From a virus, in the IMG/VR virus record IMGVR_UViG_3300034095_001197, positions 1 through 27,605 of that record: DNA of 27,605 nt, one strand, 5' to 3'. The position numbers and the translations under genes are program-made. Numbering within the stretch: the first letter of the stretch is position 1; each line of letters opens with the position of its first letter. Of the stretch, positions 15,010 to 23,465 are shown piece by piece. Below the pieces are notes generated by a model that did not search any database, had not been told where the DNA came from, and saw nothing but the letters and a program-made list of their open reading frames with translations.

Positions 15010-16863
15010 TTAAAATGTTATTGAACCTGATCCGGTAAAAATATACGTACGAGTAGTACCGTCATTAGATACAGTTGGTGACCCTGAAGGTGTTGCAGGT
15101 CTGTAAGTACTTGGATATGTAATAATTACAATACCTGATCCGCCTGCGCCGCCGTATTGGTCTGAACCTTCTCGTTCGGATCCACCGCCACCGCCACCTC
15201 TATTTACTGTTGCGGCAGAACCAGCTCCGCCTGCTGGTGATTGAGATCCGGATCCGGCACCTGGTCCGCCTGAACCACCTGTTGCAGTATACGCCGAACC
15301 GCCACCGCCTGATGCTACCCAACCAACTTCGTTTGTATACATACCATAACCACCGGCACCACCCGATGTAGATCCTCCAGTGCCGCCTGTGCCGCTAAAG
15401 CCGCCGCCGCCACCTGCTCCATAGTACGGGGATGAGTTTGATCCTTCGCCGCCGTCGTAACCTTGACGAGGTGGGCCAGCTACCCCAGTTCCTTTTTTAG
15501 GAGTACCGCTATTACCAGGAGCACCGCCTCCAGATCCGCCATAACCACCAGTACCTGGTTGTGTTGCTCCGGCGCCTCCGCCGGTGGTACTGATAGTATG
15601 AAACCCTGATCCAGATCCTGAGTAACTGCCTGAACTTGATCTGTTGTTTCCGCCAGCACCAACTGCTACACCGTATCCTGTTCCTCCACTAACCGAGAGT
15701 GTTCCTGTTAACACGCCACCACCGCCACCACCACCGCCGTGATAATTTCCGTATCCACCTTGTCCACCACCTCCGACTACTATGTAAGTAACAGATGAAA
15801 CTGCCGGTAATGACGGTGTTACTGAATTACTTGCACTACTTGCATCACTTGTACCAGCTGCATTTGTAGCAGTTACTGTAAAAGTATAGGCAGTATTAAT
15901 CTGTGTTTCGGTAGCAGTAAATATAACATTGCCCGACCCTGCTTGTACTAACGAACCGGTAAATGCTGCGGGAGAACTTGTTACAGCGTATTGTGTAATT
16001 GTAACTCCGCCGTTAATTAACGGCGCAACAACTGGCACGGTGATTGTAACATTAGATACAGTAACTGTACCAATCGACGGCGGGTTTGGTTTGTTTAATG
16101 CTACGATGTTTGATGTATTACTAGGAACACTAGTATCTGTTCCATTTGATGCAGTCACTGTAAATGTATAATTAGTATTATACGATAATCCAGTTACCGT
16201 AATAGTGCCACTTCCTGATTGTGCCAACGTTCCTGTTAAATTTCCAGTAGACGATGTTGCTGTATATAGTTTTATAGGCACACCACCGTTATCTAATGGT
16301 GAAGTAAATACTACATACGCAATTAAATTACTTGCAGTAGCACTAACTCCAGTTGGTGGTTCTGGAGATTTATACCATAATGCTGATTTAGTTTTTATTA
16401 TTTGCCAATTACTATTAAACGAATTAAATATGATCGAAATGTAGGTGTTTGGCATATTTAATATAATTGATGTATCATTTTCAAAAGTATTACCACTTGT
16501 TACTACAGTTACGGCGTATGTACTAAATGTTCCATTAACATCTAAAATTGCAATAATAGTTCCATCATTTGGAGATGTAGGTAACGTAATAGTAAACGCA
16601 CCTGCTGTACTATTACATCTAACTAAATCATTTGAAACTGCAGTGTAATTTGCAGTTTTAATAGAAGTAGGTGTTAAGTTTCCAAACTGAATACTAGAAA
16701 AAAGTATATTTGTGTTATTAACTGTTTTAATATTAGTACCAGAAACTAATTTTGGGTGGATACCAAGTTTAACTAGTGCGCCGCTTGCAGTGTTAGCACC
16801 AGTACCTCCGTTTTCAATTGGAGTAACTCCGGTATATAAATTATCAGAAAGTCTTGTTGTCAT
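15010..16863 (-). CDS. Modular tail fibre with FN3 repeats and Gly-rich C-terminus
   Basis: A 617-residue protein. Residues 1-60 are the N-terminal module (LSDNLYTGVTPIENGGTGANTA) and about 65-165 the second module (YTAVSNDLVRCNS, PNDGTIIAILDV). FN3-like units follow at about 170-260 (PEPPTGVSAT) and 260-350 (PNPPSIGTVT). From about 355 comes a glycine-rich domain opening with VTYIVVGGGGQGG and closing with GGSGIVIITYPS; this start and end are the signature of a glycine-rich domain found in many aquatic bacterial and phage surface proteins. A final YIFTGSGSITF forms the end. The glycine is spread through varied inserts, unlike the longer pure runs in the adhesin at 8961-10955. The RBS AAAAGGAT is just before the ATG. 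Confidence 0.85.
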   Translation of the reverse strand: MTTRLSDNLYTGVTPIENGGTGANTASGALVKLGIHPKLVSGTNIKTVNNTNILFSSIQFGNLTPTSIKTANYTAVSNDLVRCNSTAGAFTITLPTSPNDGTIIAILDVNGTFSTYAVTVVTSGNTFENDTSIILNMPNTYISIIFNSFNSNWQIIKTKSALWYKSPEPPTGVSATASNLIAYVVFTSPLDNGGVPIKLYTATSSTGNLTGTLAQSGSGTITVTGLSYNTNYTFTVTASNGTDTSVPSNTSNIVALNKPNPPSIGTVTVSNVTITVPVVAPLINGGVTITQYAVTSSPAAFTGSLVQAGSGNVIFTATETQINTAYTFTVTATNAAGTSDASSASNSVTPSLPAVSSVTYIVVGGGGQGGYGNYHGGGGGGGGVLTGTLSVSGGTGYGVAVGAGGNNRSSSGSYSGSGSGFHTISTTGGGAGATQPGTGGYGGSGGGAPGNSGTPKKGTGVAGPPRQGYDGGEGSNSSPYYGAGGGGGFSGTGGTGGSTSGGAGGYGMYTNEVGWVASGGGGSAYTATGGSGGPGAGSGSQSPAGGAGSAATVNRGGGGGGSEREGSDQYGGAGGSGIVIITYPSTYRPATPSGSPTVSNDGTTRTYIFTGSGSITF

Positions 16864-16874
16864 TTGTAATCCTT

Positions 16875-18362
16875 TTATGATAACATAACTAATTTAGCTA
16901 ACGCAACTTTTGATCCTGTCGGCCCTGCAAAGAAAGACAACGCAGTAGTTGAATTAATAGTGATTAACCCATTATATCCATCCGAAATACCGGTATAAGT
17001 AGTACCGCTAAATGTATATCCTACTGTTGAATCAAAAACAATACCAAGATTACTAATTATTGTTGATGATCCGGATAATGTAATACTTTTAGTTTCTATT
17101 TTTGACGATGTAGCGTTGTTATACTGTACAATTGCAATTGCTGGAGACAATGTACACATTGATATGTAATAACAGTTAGCTGGATAAAGAGAAACGGTAG
17201 TAGGCACACCGCCTGTGCTTGTAATTGTGGTACCTGAAATTGTCATTTTATTTGTATAAAGCACTTCACCATAAGCGTAACAATAAACTACTATAGAATT
17301 AGATAACGGCGTAGATGATAAGTAATCAGTTGTAATACTTACTGTTACCGGTGATCCGGAAGTTAATGCACCTGAACCAATTAAATTTGATATAACAATT
17401 GCGTTAATTGTTGATGAATCTGTTAATTTAAATATGATTGATAATGTAGTTGATGATAGTTTACATGCTGTAAGAATACGATATGCGCTTCCTGATGAGG
17501 CGGAAGTATTTCCAAGTGATAATACACCGTCAGTAGCGATAGCAGTGCCCGATATAGTAAGTCGTTGACAAATTAATGCATGGTTGTTAGGTGGTATATT
17601 TCCGCTCGAAATTAAAATTGCAGTAGTTGATGATATAGCACAAACTTTAATCCCGCCGAAGCCCCCATACGTAGTTGAGATTGACCTAGTAGGGTTAACT
17701 GTTAATGTTGACGATGTATATGTTATTATGCAACCATCAGTGACTGTCCACGAGCCTGACCAAACTAAAATTGCAGTAGTTGTATTTAATACATCGATAG
17801 AAAACGAATAACTCGGTGACCAAGCTATTGTGCTTGTTGATAAATGTGTAATAGCTGATCCTGATATCTGTAACGCTGAAATATAAAGAGTCCACGGTTG
17901 AACTGTAATACCTATTGCTAATGTACTTGACAACATGCATACTTGATGATATACGTTATTTGTAGCACCGTTATTAATATATGTTGCGTTTGAACTCGAG
18001 CCAATAGAATTAAACAAAGAACTTCCTACAATTAATACATTCCATGTTCCGCTTGATGACAATTTGTTAATGCAGCAACAAGTTATGGTTTGGTTAATAG
18101 GTAATACTTTTAAAATAAATCCGTTATTATCGGATATTGAAATAGCAGTAGTTGATTTGTTAACAATATTAACAACGACATTTTTAATTAGTTGTCTAGC
18201 ATCGGGTAACCTAATACCATAATTGTTTGATTTAGTTATAGTAATAGTTTTACCCATATCAGATGCAGATAACACCAAATCCTTATCTAAATCACTGTAG
18301 TATGCACTGTTATCAGTCCTACTACCATTACCAAATGGATTAAGTAATCCAGCATTTGCCAT
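16875..18362 (-). CDS. Probable seven-bladed beta-propeller fibre protein
   Basis: A 495-residue protein. Residues about 25-115 form a small beta domain (LVLSASDMGKTITITKSNNYGIRLP, ending GTWNVL) like those capping other phage fibres. Residues about 130-495 carry seven spaced copies of a strand motif of the type L-S-S-T-x-A-I-x-I: MLSSTLAIGI, VLNTTTAILV, AISSTTAILI, KLSSTTLSII, PLSNSIVVYC, TLSPAIAIVQ and TINSTTALSF. Most are followed after about 15-25 residues by a second strand of the type L-x-I-S-G-T-x-I. A seven-fold pattern of 45-60 residues points to a beta-propeller. I infer a tail-associated receptor-binding or decoration role from context. Its ATG overlaps the upstream stop by one base (TAATG), with GGAGA before it, so translation is coupled. 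Confidence 0.7.
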   Translation of the reverse strand: MANAGLLNPFGNGSRTDNSAYYSDLDKDLVLSASDMGKTITITKSNNYGIRLPDARQLIKNVVVNIVNKSTTAISISDNNGFILKVLPINQTITCCCINKLSSSGTWNVLIVGSSLFNSIGSSSNATYINNGATNNVYHQVCMLSSTLAIGITVQPWTLYISALQISGSAITHLSTSTIAWSPSYSFSIDVLNTTTAILVWSGSWTVTDGCIITYTSSTLTVNPTRSISTTYGGFGGIKVCAISSTTAILISSGNIPPNNHALICQRLTISGTAIATDGVLSLGNTSASSGSAYRILTACKLSSTTLSIIFKLTDSSTINAIVISNLIGSGALTSGSPVTVSITTDYLSSTPLSNSIVVYCYAYGEVLYTNKMTISGTTITSTGGVPTTVSLYPANCYYISMCTLSPAIAIVQYNNATSSKIETKSITLSGSSTIISNLGIVFDSTVGYTFSGTTYTGISDGYNGLITINSTTALSFFAGPTGSKVALAKLVMLS

Positions 18363-19024
18363 TAGAAATCTCCGCCAATTGCAGTAACAGTAATACCCGG
18401 TGAGGTTTGACTAACACTTACTGATGTTCTTAAAGAAAATCCAGCTGGTAAAATAATTGGTAATAAATCTGGAGTTAACACTGACGTATATTGAGCATTA
18501 TATGCAGCTTGTGTAGTTGATAAAGTAACTGCACTAAATGTGATTTCTCTTAACAACCCATATTGTGCAGATGTAGATACACGGGTTGAACTATAATATC
18601 CAACATCAGTTGCTGCTACACTGCTTACTGATGTAATTGTATATGTAAATACAGTAGTCGACGACACTGTGATAGACGCTGATTTTACGTTAAATTCAGG
18701 AGGGTTGCACCCTTGAATTGTTACGCAATCGCCTGTAATCAAGCCATGTACTGATGCAGTTGTAACAGTAGCAGTAGTAGTCGATGATGTAATTGAGCTA
18801 ATTGTTTTACCTGGAAAACCTTTACAAATAAAAAGTCTAAGTTGACTTGCTGTTGTAGTCACAGTAGCCGATATTTGAATACTATCAATTCTTGATCCGG
18901 TATTTGCTGCGGTAAAAACTATTCCAGTTGCTGCAATTGCAGGCTGAGTCAATGATGAATCTGCAGTTAATACGGTTGCAAAGTCTAGTTTTGGTGTTGC
19001 GGTATATTGTGCTAATGCTGCCAT
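18362..19024 (-). CDS. Structural protein with inserted E1-FCCH-like domain
   Basis: A 220-residue protein. The outer part (about 1-70 and 150-220: RIDSIQISATVTTTASQLRLFICKG, then LLREITFSAVTL, LPAGFSLRTSVSVSQ and VTAIGGDF) resembles a beta-sandwich protein common in aquatic phages, ending in a conserved G-G-D-F/Y. Between the two halves (about 72-145) sits VTTASVHGLITGDCVTIQGCNPPEFNV with a TTVFTYTI strand, the signature of a domain often annotated as E1-FCCH-like in phage proteins. The insert breaks the outer domain after LFICKG. It starts one base after the stop of the long repetitive fibre gene, with a CAGGAATA site, and is coupled to the propeller gene. Likely tail or head surface; exact role unknown. 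Confidence 0.65.
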   Translation of the reverse strand: MAALAQYTATPKLDFATVLTADSSLTQPAIAATGIVFTAANTGSRIDSIQISATVTTTASQLRLFICKGFPGKTISSITSSTTTATVTTASVHGLITGDCVTIQGCNPPEFNVKSASITVSSTTVFTYTITSVSSVAATDVGYYSSTRVSTSAQYGLLREITFSAVTLSTTQAAYNAQYTSVLTPDLLPIILPAGFSLRTSVSVSQTSPGITVTAIGGDF

Positions 19025-19025
19025 G

Positions 19026-22000
19026 TTATATTATTCCTGCGTTAATTAATAAAAAGTCTAAAGTCGGGTTTGGTGCCGGAGTAGTTGATAATTTACTTGG
19101 CGTTTCTAACATTCTCCAGTTAGAGTTTGCTGAATTATAAACAAATGATAAAAATGCCCCGTTAATATCTACTACAAAACCTATAGCATCTAATTCAATA
19201 TATTTACCAACAGCATTTGGTTTAAGGGTTAAATTGTTTGTTGCAAATGAATTGTATACATCGATAACACTAACTATATCACCGTCGACCGGAAGTGCTG
19301 GAAACTTAATACTAAATGCAGATAATCGAGTATCACACCTGACAAAATCTCCGGATACTGCAGTATAGTCTGCAGTTTTAATTCCAGTAGCAGTACCAGC
19401 GCCACCACCGCCTCCTGCTATTGCGCCCCACGCAGTACCGTTATGTCCTTCAAATTTGTTTGATGTATTGTTAAACCGTAAATTACCTGCTATCGGAGTC
19501 GCTGGCAACGTGGAGGTAGATGGAAGAACAAGCGATGCAGTAATTGTTAATGTACTTGTATTTAGTGTGCCGTTAACGGTAGTAGTTATACCTGAAGACC
19601 CAATTGTAATTGCAGAAGTACCATATGTTCCAACAGTAGCTTGTGTTCCTATGTTAATAGTACCTAATGTAAGGGTACCACCTGCAGCAGGTGAACCACC
19701 ATCGATATATACAGAACCACCAATTTTAATACCAGTTGCTGCACTCGGTGCACCGCCTACTATTTGGATATTACCGCCTGTGCCTGCAGTTGCTCCGGCC
19801 GAATTTCCGCCTTTAAGTATAAGTGCACCACCTGTTGATGTTGCAGCAGTTGAAGTACCACCATTTACAGTTATGTTACTACCGGTTGCAACTGCTTGAC
19901 CAGAATATCCTGGACTAATACTAACAGTACCCGCTTGACCTCCAGATGCCCCAGCACAATCACCAGATGCAATATATAATGCACCAGATGCCCCTACTGT
20001 AGAATTACCACTAAACAAATATACTGCACCAGTAGCACCTGCAGTAGTAGTACCAGTTGAAAATGTTAAAGTACCTGATGACACCCCAGTTGCAGTACCA
20101 GTTGATATAGTAACAGCTCCGGATGCAGCAGAAGAATTACCTGAGTTAATAGTAATTGCACCAGTTGTACCACTTGTTGTAGTTGTACCGGTTGATATTG
20201 CAATTGCAGTTGATGCAGCGGCTGTTTTATTAGATGAAGTAAATCCAGTAATACCAGTTAGTGCAATCTCAGATGATGTGTTTCCTAAACTAATTGATGT
20301 AGTACCAACATATAACGATCCGCTAATTGCAGTCCATGCAAATGCAGATCCGGTCCAATTTAAATATCCGGTTGTTGGTGTTAAAAATCCAGTAGCATTT
20401 AAACCGGTTTGATATACAAGTTGATTAGCAGCTCCGGCAGCTATTCCAGCTGCATACCCAGATGTATTTTGATTTAATGTCGGTATATCAGCACTAACAA
20501 GTGATCTAAAAGTTGGTATTGCTAATCCAGTAGTCGGTCCTGCATAAACTATGTTTGCTGATTGAGATGTAAATGCTGTTTGATATGTAGTAGTATCAGC
20601 ACTTAATTGACCGCCTGTTCCTAATTTTACAAAACCGGATGTACCAACTGTTGGTAATTTAATTGTACCATTTGCAACAATTGTTCCTGTAGTTGAACCA
20701 ATAGTTATAGTGCCAGTGGTAATACCAGTCCATGCATTAATAATACCAGTTGTTACATCAGTTGTTAAATTAATAGTACCTGCAGCAGTACCGGCAATTT
20801 TTAATATATTACCAGTAATTGCGCCACCTACTGTAGCAGTAGTTAATGCAGTTGTATTTGTTCCTAATGCAATTGTAGTAGTAGTTGTACCACCAACTGT
20901 TACGCCGGTTGCAGATGCTAACACCTGAGCAGTATCTAATACAGTTACATTATTGATTTTATATGTTTTACCTGTAGCAATATTCCAATGTTCACTAGAT
21001 GTCCAGTTAGTATTAGTAGAATCCCAAATAATAGTTTTATTACCAGCACTACTTAATAATGTTATGCCGCCGCTATTTGCAGTTGCATCAGTTGCTCCGG
21101 TGGTTGTAATAGTAGTAACTGTACCAGCAACTGGCGTTGTACCACCGGTATATGTGTAAGTAACACTAGTTGAACTTACAATAGATGTAACAACTGCAGC
21201 ACCTGATGCACCTAAACTACCAGGAGAACCATTAGTTGCAGCAATAACTGACCCAATTATTAATCCAGTTGTGGAACTCATACTGGTAATTGTTGCAGTC
21301 CATGGGCCTGTTCCTGATATGGTTCCAACTGTACCGGTGGTACTTACAGTTATTGCTGCTACTGATCCTAGTTCAATATTCTTATCATCAACTGTTAACG
21401 TTGAAGAATTTACAGTAGTTGTGTTACCGTTAACAATTACATTTCCGTTAACTGTTAAATCCGATCCAATTGTTGCAGTACCTGTAGTAGTTAATGTAGT
21501 AAATGCACCAGTTGACGCAGTAGTTGCACCAATTGACATATTGTTAATTGTACCGGTTGTGCCTGATCCAATTGTAATAGTACCAGTACTTGATGTAGTA
21601 TACGATTGATTATTTGTAGTGGTATTAATAGTAATTGCACCAGTTGCACTTAACGTAGTAAATGCACCAGTTGACGCAGTAGTTGCACCGATAGTACCGG
21701 TAAAGTCTGTTGCTTTAACTCTGCCAGCTGCAAATATTGACCATGCATTTGTAAGTGTTGTATTTGCACTACCTACAGGAGCTGCTACAAATAAATTAGC
21801 AGCATCAGTAATTGTAATACCAGTATTAGTACTTGCAAAAGTAGGTGCGTTAATTACGTTGATATAACTGCTTGCTACAGTGCCGTTTAGTGCAGTTGAT
21901 GTATCGGTGTAAGTACGTGATTGTAATTTTAAGTTAATACCGGCAGTAGTCCATACTGCTGCACTGACTGCCGTTGTTGGAGTATTAATAGTTCCAATAA

Positions 22001-23456
22001 CTGTTAAATCAGTACCAACAAACAATTTTTTAGTAACTGCAGCGCCACCTGAAACAGTTAAGGTACCACCAGTTACGCTGTCAGTAGCATCAGTAGTTGC
22101 TGGAATAGATAACGATCCGTAGATAGTAGTAGCAGTAGTATTCCCAATACTGCCAATTACTGTCGTCTTATCACCTAAACCGACTGCTCCTGCGCCAATT
22201 ACTAATTCGTATGTATTGTTAATGCCGGCGCCGACAGTATTATAACCAACATATGTATTGTTTGATCCAGTAGTATTAGCATTTGCACTGCTTGCATATC
22301 CGGCATAGTAACCAAATGCAGTGTTGTTTCCACCAGTTGATGTATTTTGCAATGCAAAATAACCAAGTGCTGTGTTATTACTAGATGTTGCTAGTTTAAG
22401 AGAATTGTATCCAACTGAGGTATTATAGTTTCCACTAATATTAGTTACTAATGAGTAGTTACCGATTGCAACATTATGGTGTCCGCCAGCATTTGCAAGT
22501 AAAGGTTGATATCCAATTGCAGTATTGTCAGTACCGTTAGTATTTGCAACTAATGTCTGATATCCAACTGCAGTATTATATGTACCTGTTGCTAAATTAA
22601 CTTTTAATGCTTGGTATCCATGTGCAGTATTTGATGTTACTGCACTGTTGCCATAACCAATAGTCATAGTTTGCACAGTGATATCGTTAGCAGTCGAAAT
22701 TAAACTGCTCCATGTGCCCGACGTAATTGTACCAACACCGGATAATAACGACAGTGTAGTAACTGCAGAATTAACTAACGTTCCGGTAGTTGGTAATGTT
22801 ACGTTAGTTGCAGCAGTAGATGTAAATGTTATTGAGAATGCACCACTTGTTGCCAAGGTTGAACCCGATGCAAGTGTTAACGTAGTAGTTGCTACTGGTG
22901 TCGGAGTTGATATCGATACTCCATTTACTGTACTAGTAATTAATCCACCAATTTGTAATTTATCATAAGTAGCAGACGTAAAATCTACAATAGTAGTAGG
23001 TTCTGTAGTAATGCCGCTAAACAACTTCCATACTGAATCAGTTGCATCTCTAACTAAGCCAGTATGCAAATGTGTACTAGTTGGTTGATACGCGCCTACC
23101 CAGCCAATGTCTAATATGTCAGCTGCGTTGTTAGCTGCTAAGTAGATTAACGAGTCGTTAACACTTAAATTAGTTGCACTTAGTTGATTAGCAGTTCCAT
23201 TAAAATAAATGTTGCCTGCTACTTGTAAATCATTTTTTATATATACTGTACTAGTTGTTACTGCTCCAATATTTACAGTAGTTGCAGCACCTGCAAAATT
23301 TACAGTAGTTGCACCAGTATTAAGCAAATCAAAACTACTTGAAGTTGTAATTACTGAAGTTAGTAATGTTGGCGAAGTCTGTAATACAGTGTTGCCTGTA
23401 CCTGAGGTAGTTCCTAAATTTGCAGATTTTAACAGGCTTGAAAGAGTTTTTGACAT
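19026..23456 (-). CDS. Very long repetitive tail fibre with YadA-like region
   Basis: A 1476-residue Thr/Ser/Ala/Gly-rich protein, the largest here. It begins LSSLLKSANLGTTSGTGNTVLQTSPTL, like other phage fibre N-termini. About 85-165 holds LIYLAANNAADILDIGWVG and THLHTGLVRDATDSVWKLF, a conserved phage structural motif. About 265-425 carries repeated units of the NTAVGYQ-type, spaced 15-20 residues apart with asparagine pairs, which resemble the head of trimeric autotransporter adhesins (YadA-like). The middle holds near-identical units such as GATTASTGAFTTL, and then many serine/threonine beta repeats. At about 1340-1365 is the motif FEGHNGTAWGAI. The final 110 residues (about 1360-1476) are the same second module as in the shorter fibres (YTAVSGDFVRC). 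I see no C-terminal S74 chaperone. RBS AAGGATA. Probably a trimeric long fibre. Confidence 0.85.
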   Translation of the reverse strand: MSKTLSSLLKSANLGTTSGTGNTVLQTSPTLLTSVITTSSSFDLLNTGATTVNFAGAATTVNIGAVTTSTVYIKNDLQVAGNIYFNGTANQLSATNLSVNDSLIYLAANNAADILDIGWVGAYQPTSTHLHTGLVRDATDSVWKLFSGITTEPTTIVDFTSATYDKLQIGGLITSTVNGVSISTPTPVATTTLTLASGSTLATSGAFSITFTSTAATNVTLPTTGTLVNSAVTTLSLLSGVGTITSGTWSSLISTANDITVQTMTIGYGNSAVTSNTAHGYQALKVNLATGTYNTAVGYQTLVANTNGTDNTAIGYQPLLANAGGHHNVAIGNYSLVTNISGNYNTSVGYNSLKLATSSNNTALGYFALQNTSTGGNNTAFGYYAGYASSANANTTGSNNTYVGYNTVGAGINNTYELVIGAGAVGLGDKTTVIGSIGNTTATTIYGSLSIPATTDATDSVTGGTLTVSGGAAVTKKLFVGTDLTVIGTINTPTTAVSAAVWTTAGINLKLQSRTYTDTSTALNGTVASSYINVINAPTFASTNTGITITDAANLFVAAPVGSANTTLTNAWSIFAAGRVKATDFTGTIGATTASTGAFTTLSATGAITINTTTNNQSYTTSSTGTITIGSGTTGTINNMSIGATTASTGAFTTLTTTGTATIGSDLTVNGNVIVNGNTTTVNSSTLTVDDKNIELGSVAAITVSTTGTVGTISGTGPWTATITSMSSTTGLIIGSVIAATNGSPGSLGASGAAVVTSIVSSTSVTYTYTGGTTPVAGTVTTITTTGATDATANSGGITLLSSAGNKTIIWDSTNTNWTSSEHWNIATGKTYKINNVTVLDTAQVLASATGVTVGGTTTTTIALGTNTTALTTATVGGAITGNILKIAGTAAGTINLTTDVTTGIINAWTGITTGTITIGSTTGTIVANGTIKLPTVGTSGFVKLGTGGQLSADTTTYQTAFTSQSANIVYAGPTTGLAIPTFRSLVSADIPTLNQNTSGYAAGIAAGAANQLVYQTGLNATGFLTPTTGYLNWTGSAFAWTAISGSLYVGTTSISLGNTSSEIALTGITGFTSSNKTAAASTAIAISTGTTTTSGTTGAITINSGNSSAASGAVTISTGTATGVSSGTLTFSTGTTTAGATGAVYLFSGNSTVGASGALYIASGDCAGASGGQAGTVSISPGYSGQAVATGSNITVNGGTSTAATSTGGALILKGGNSAGATAGTGGNIQIVGGAPSAATGIKIGGSVYIDGGSPAAGGTLTLGTINIGTQATVGTYGTSAITIGSSGITTTVNGTLNTSTLTITASLVLPSTSTLPATPIAGNLRFNNTSNKFEGHNGTAWGAIAGGGGGAGTATGIKTADYTAVSGDFVRCDTRLSAFSIKFPALPVDGDIVSVIDVYNSFATNNLTLKPNAVGKYIELDAIGFVVDINGAFLSFVYNSANSNWRMLETPSKLSTTPAPNPTLDFLLINAGII
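21496..21689. repeat. 35-base direct repeat inside long fibre gene
   Basis: An identical 35-base block beginning GTAGTAAATGCACCAGTTGA occurs at 21496-21530 and 21655-21689, 159 bases apart (53 codons, so in frame). It encodes the GATTASTGAFTTL type of unit. The in-between units are similar but diverged. Confidence 0.85.
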
Positions 23457-23465
23457 GTGTTATCC

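Noticed and set aside
11536-16863. Diversity-generating retroelement acting on fibre tips
   Set aside because: No reverse transcriptase, no template repeat and no adenine-biased variable repeat seen in the window; the target could only be guessed.
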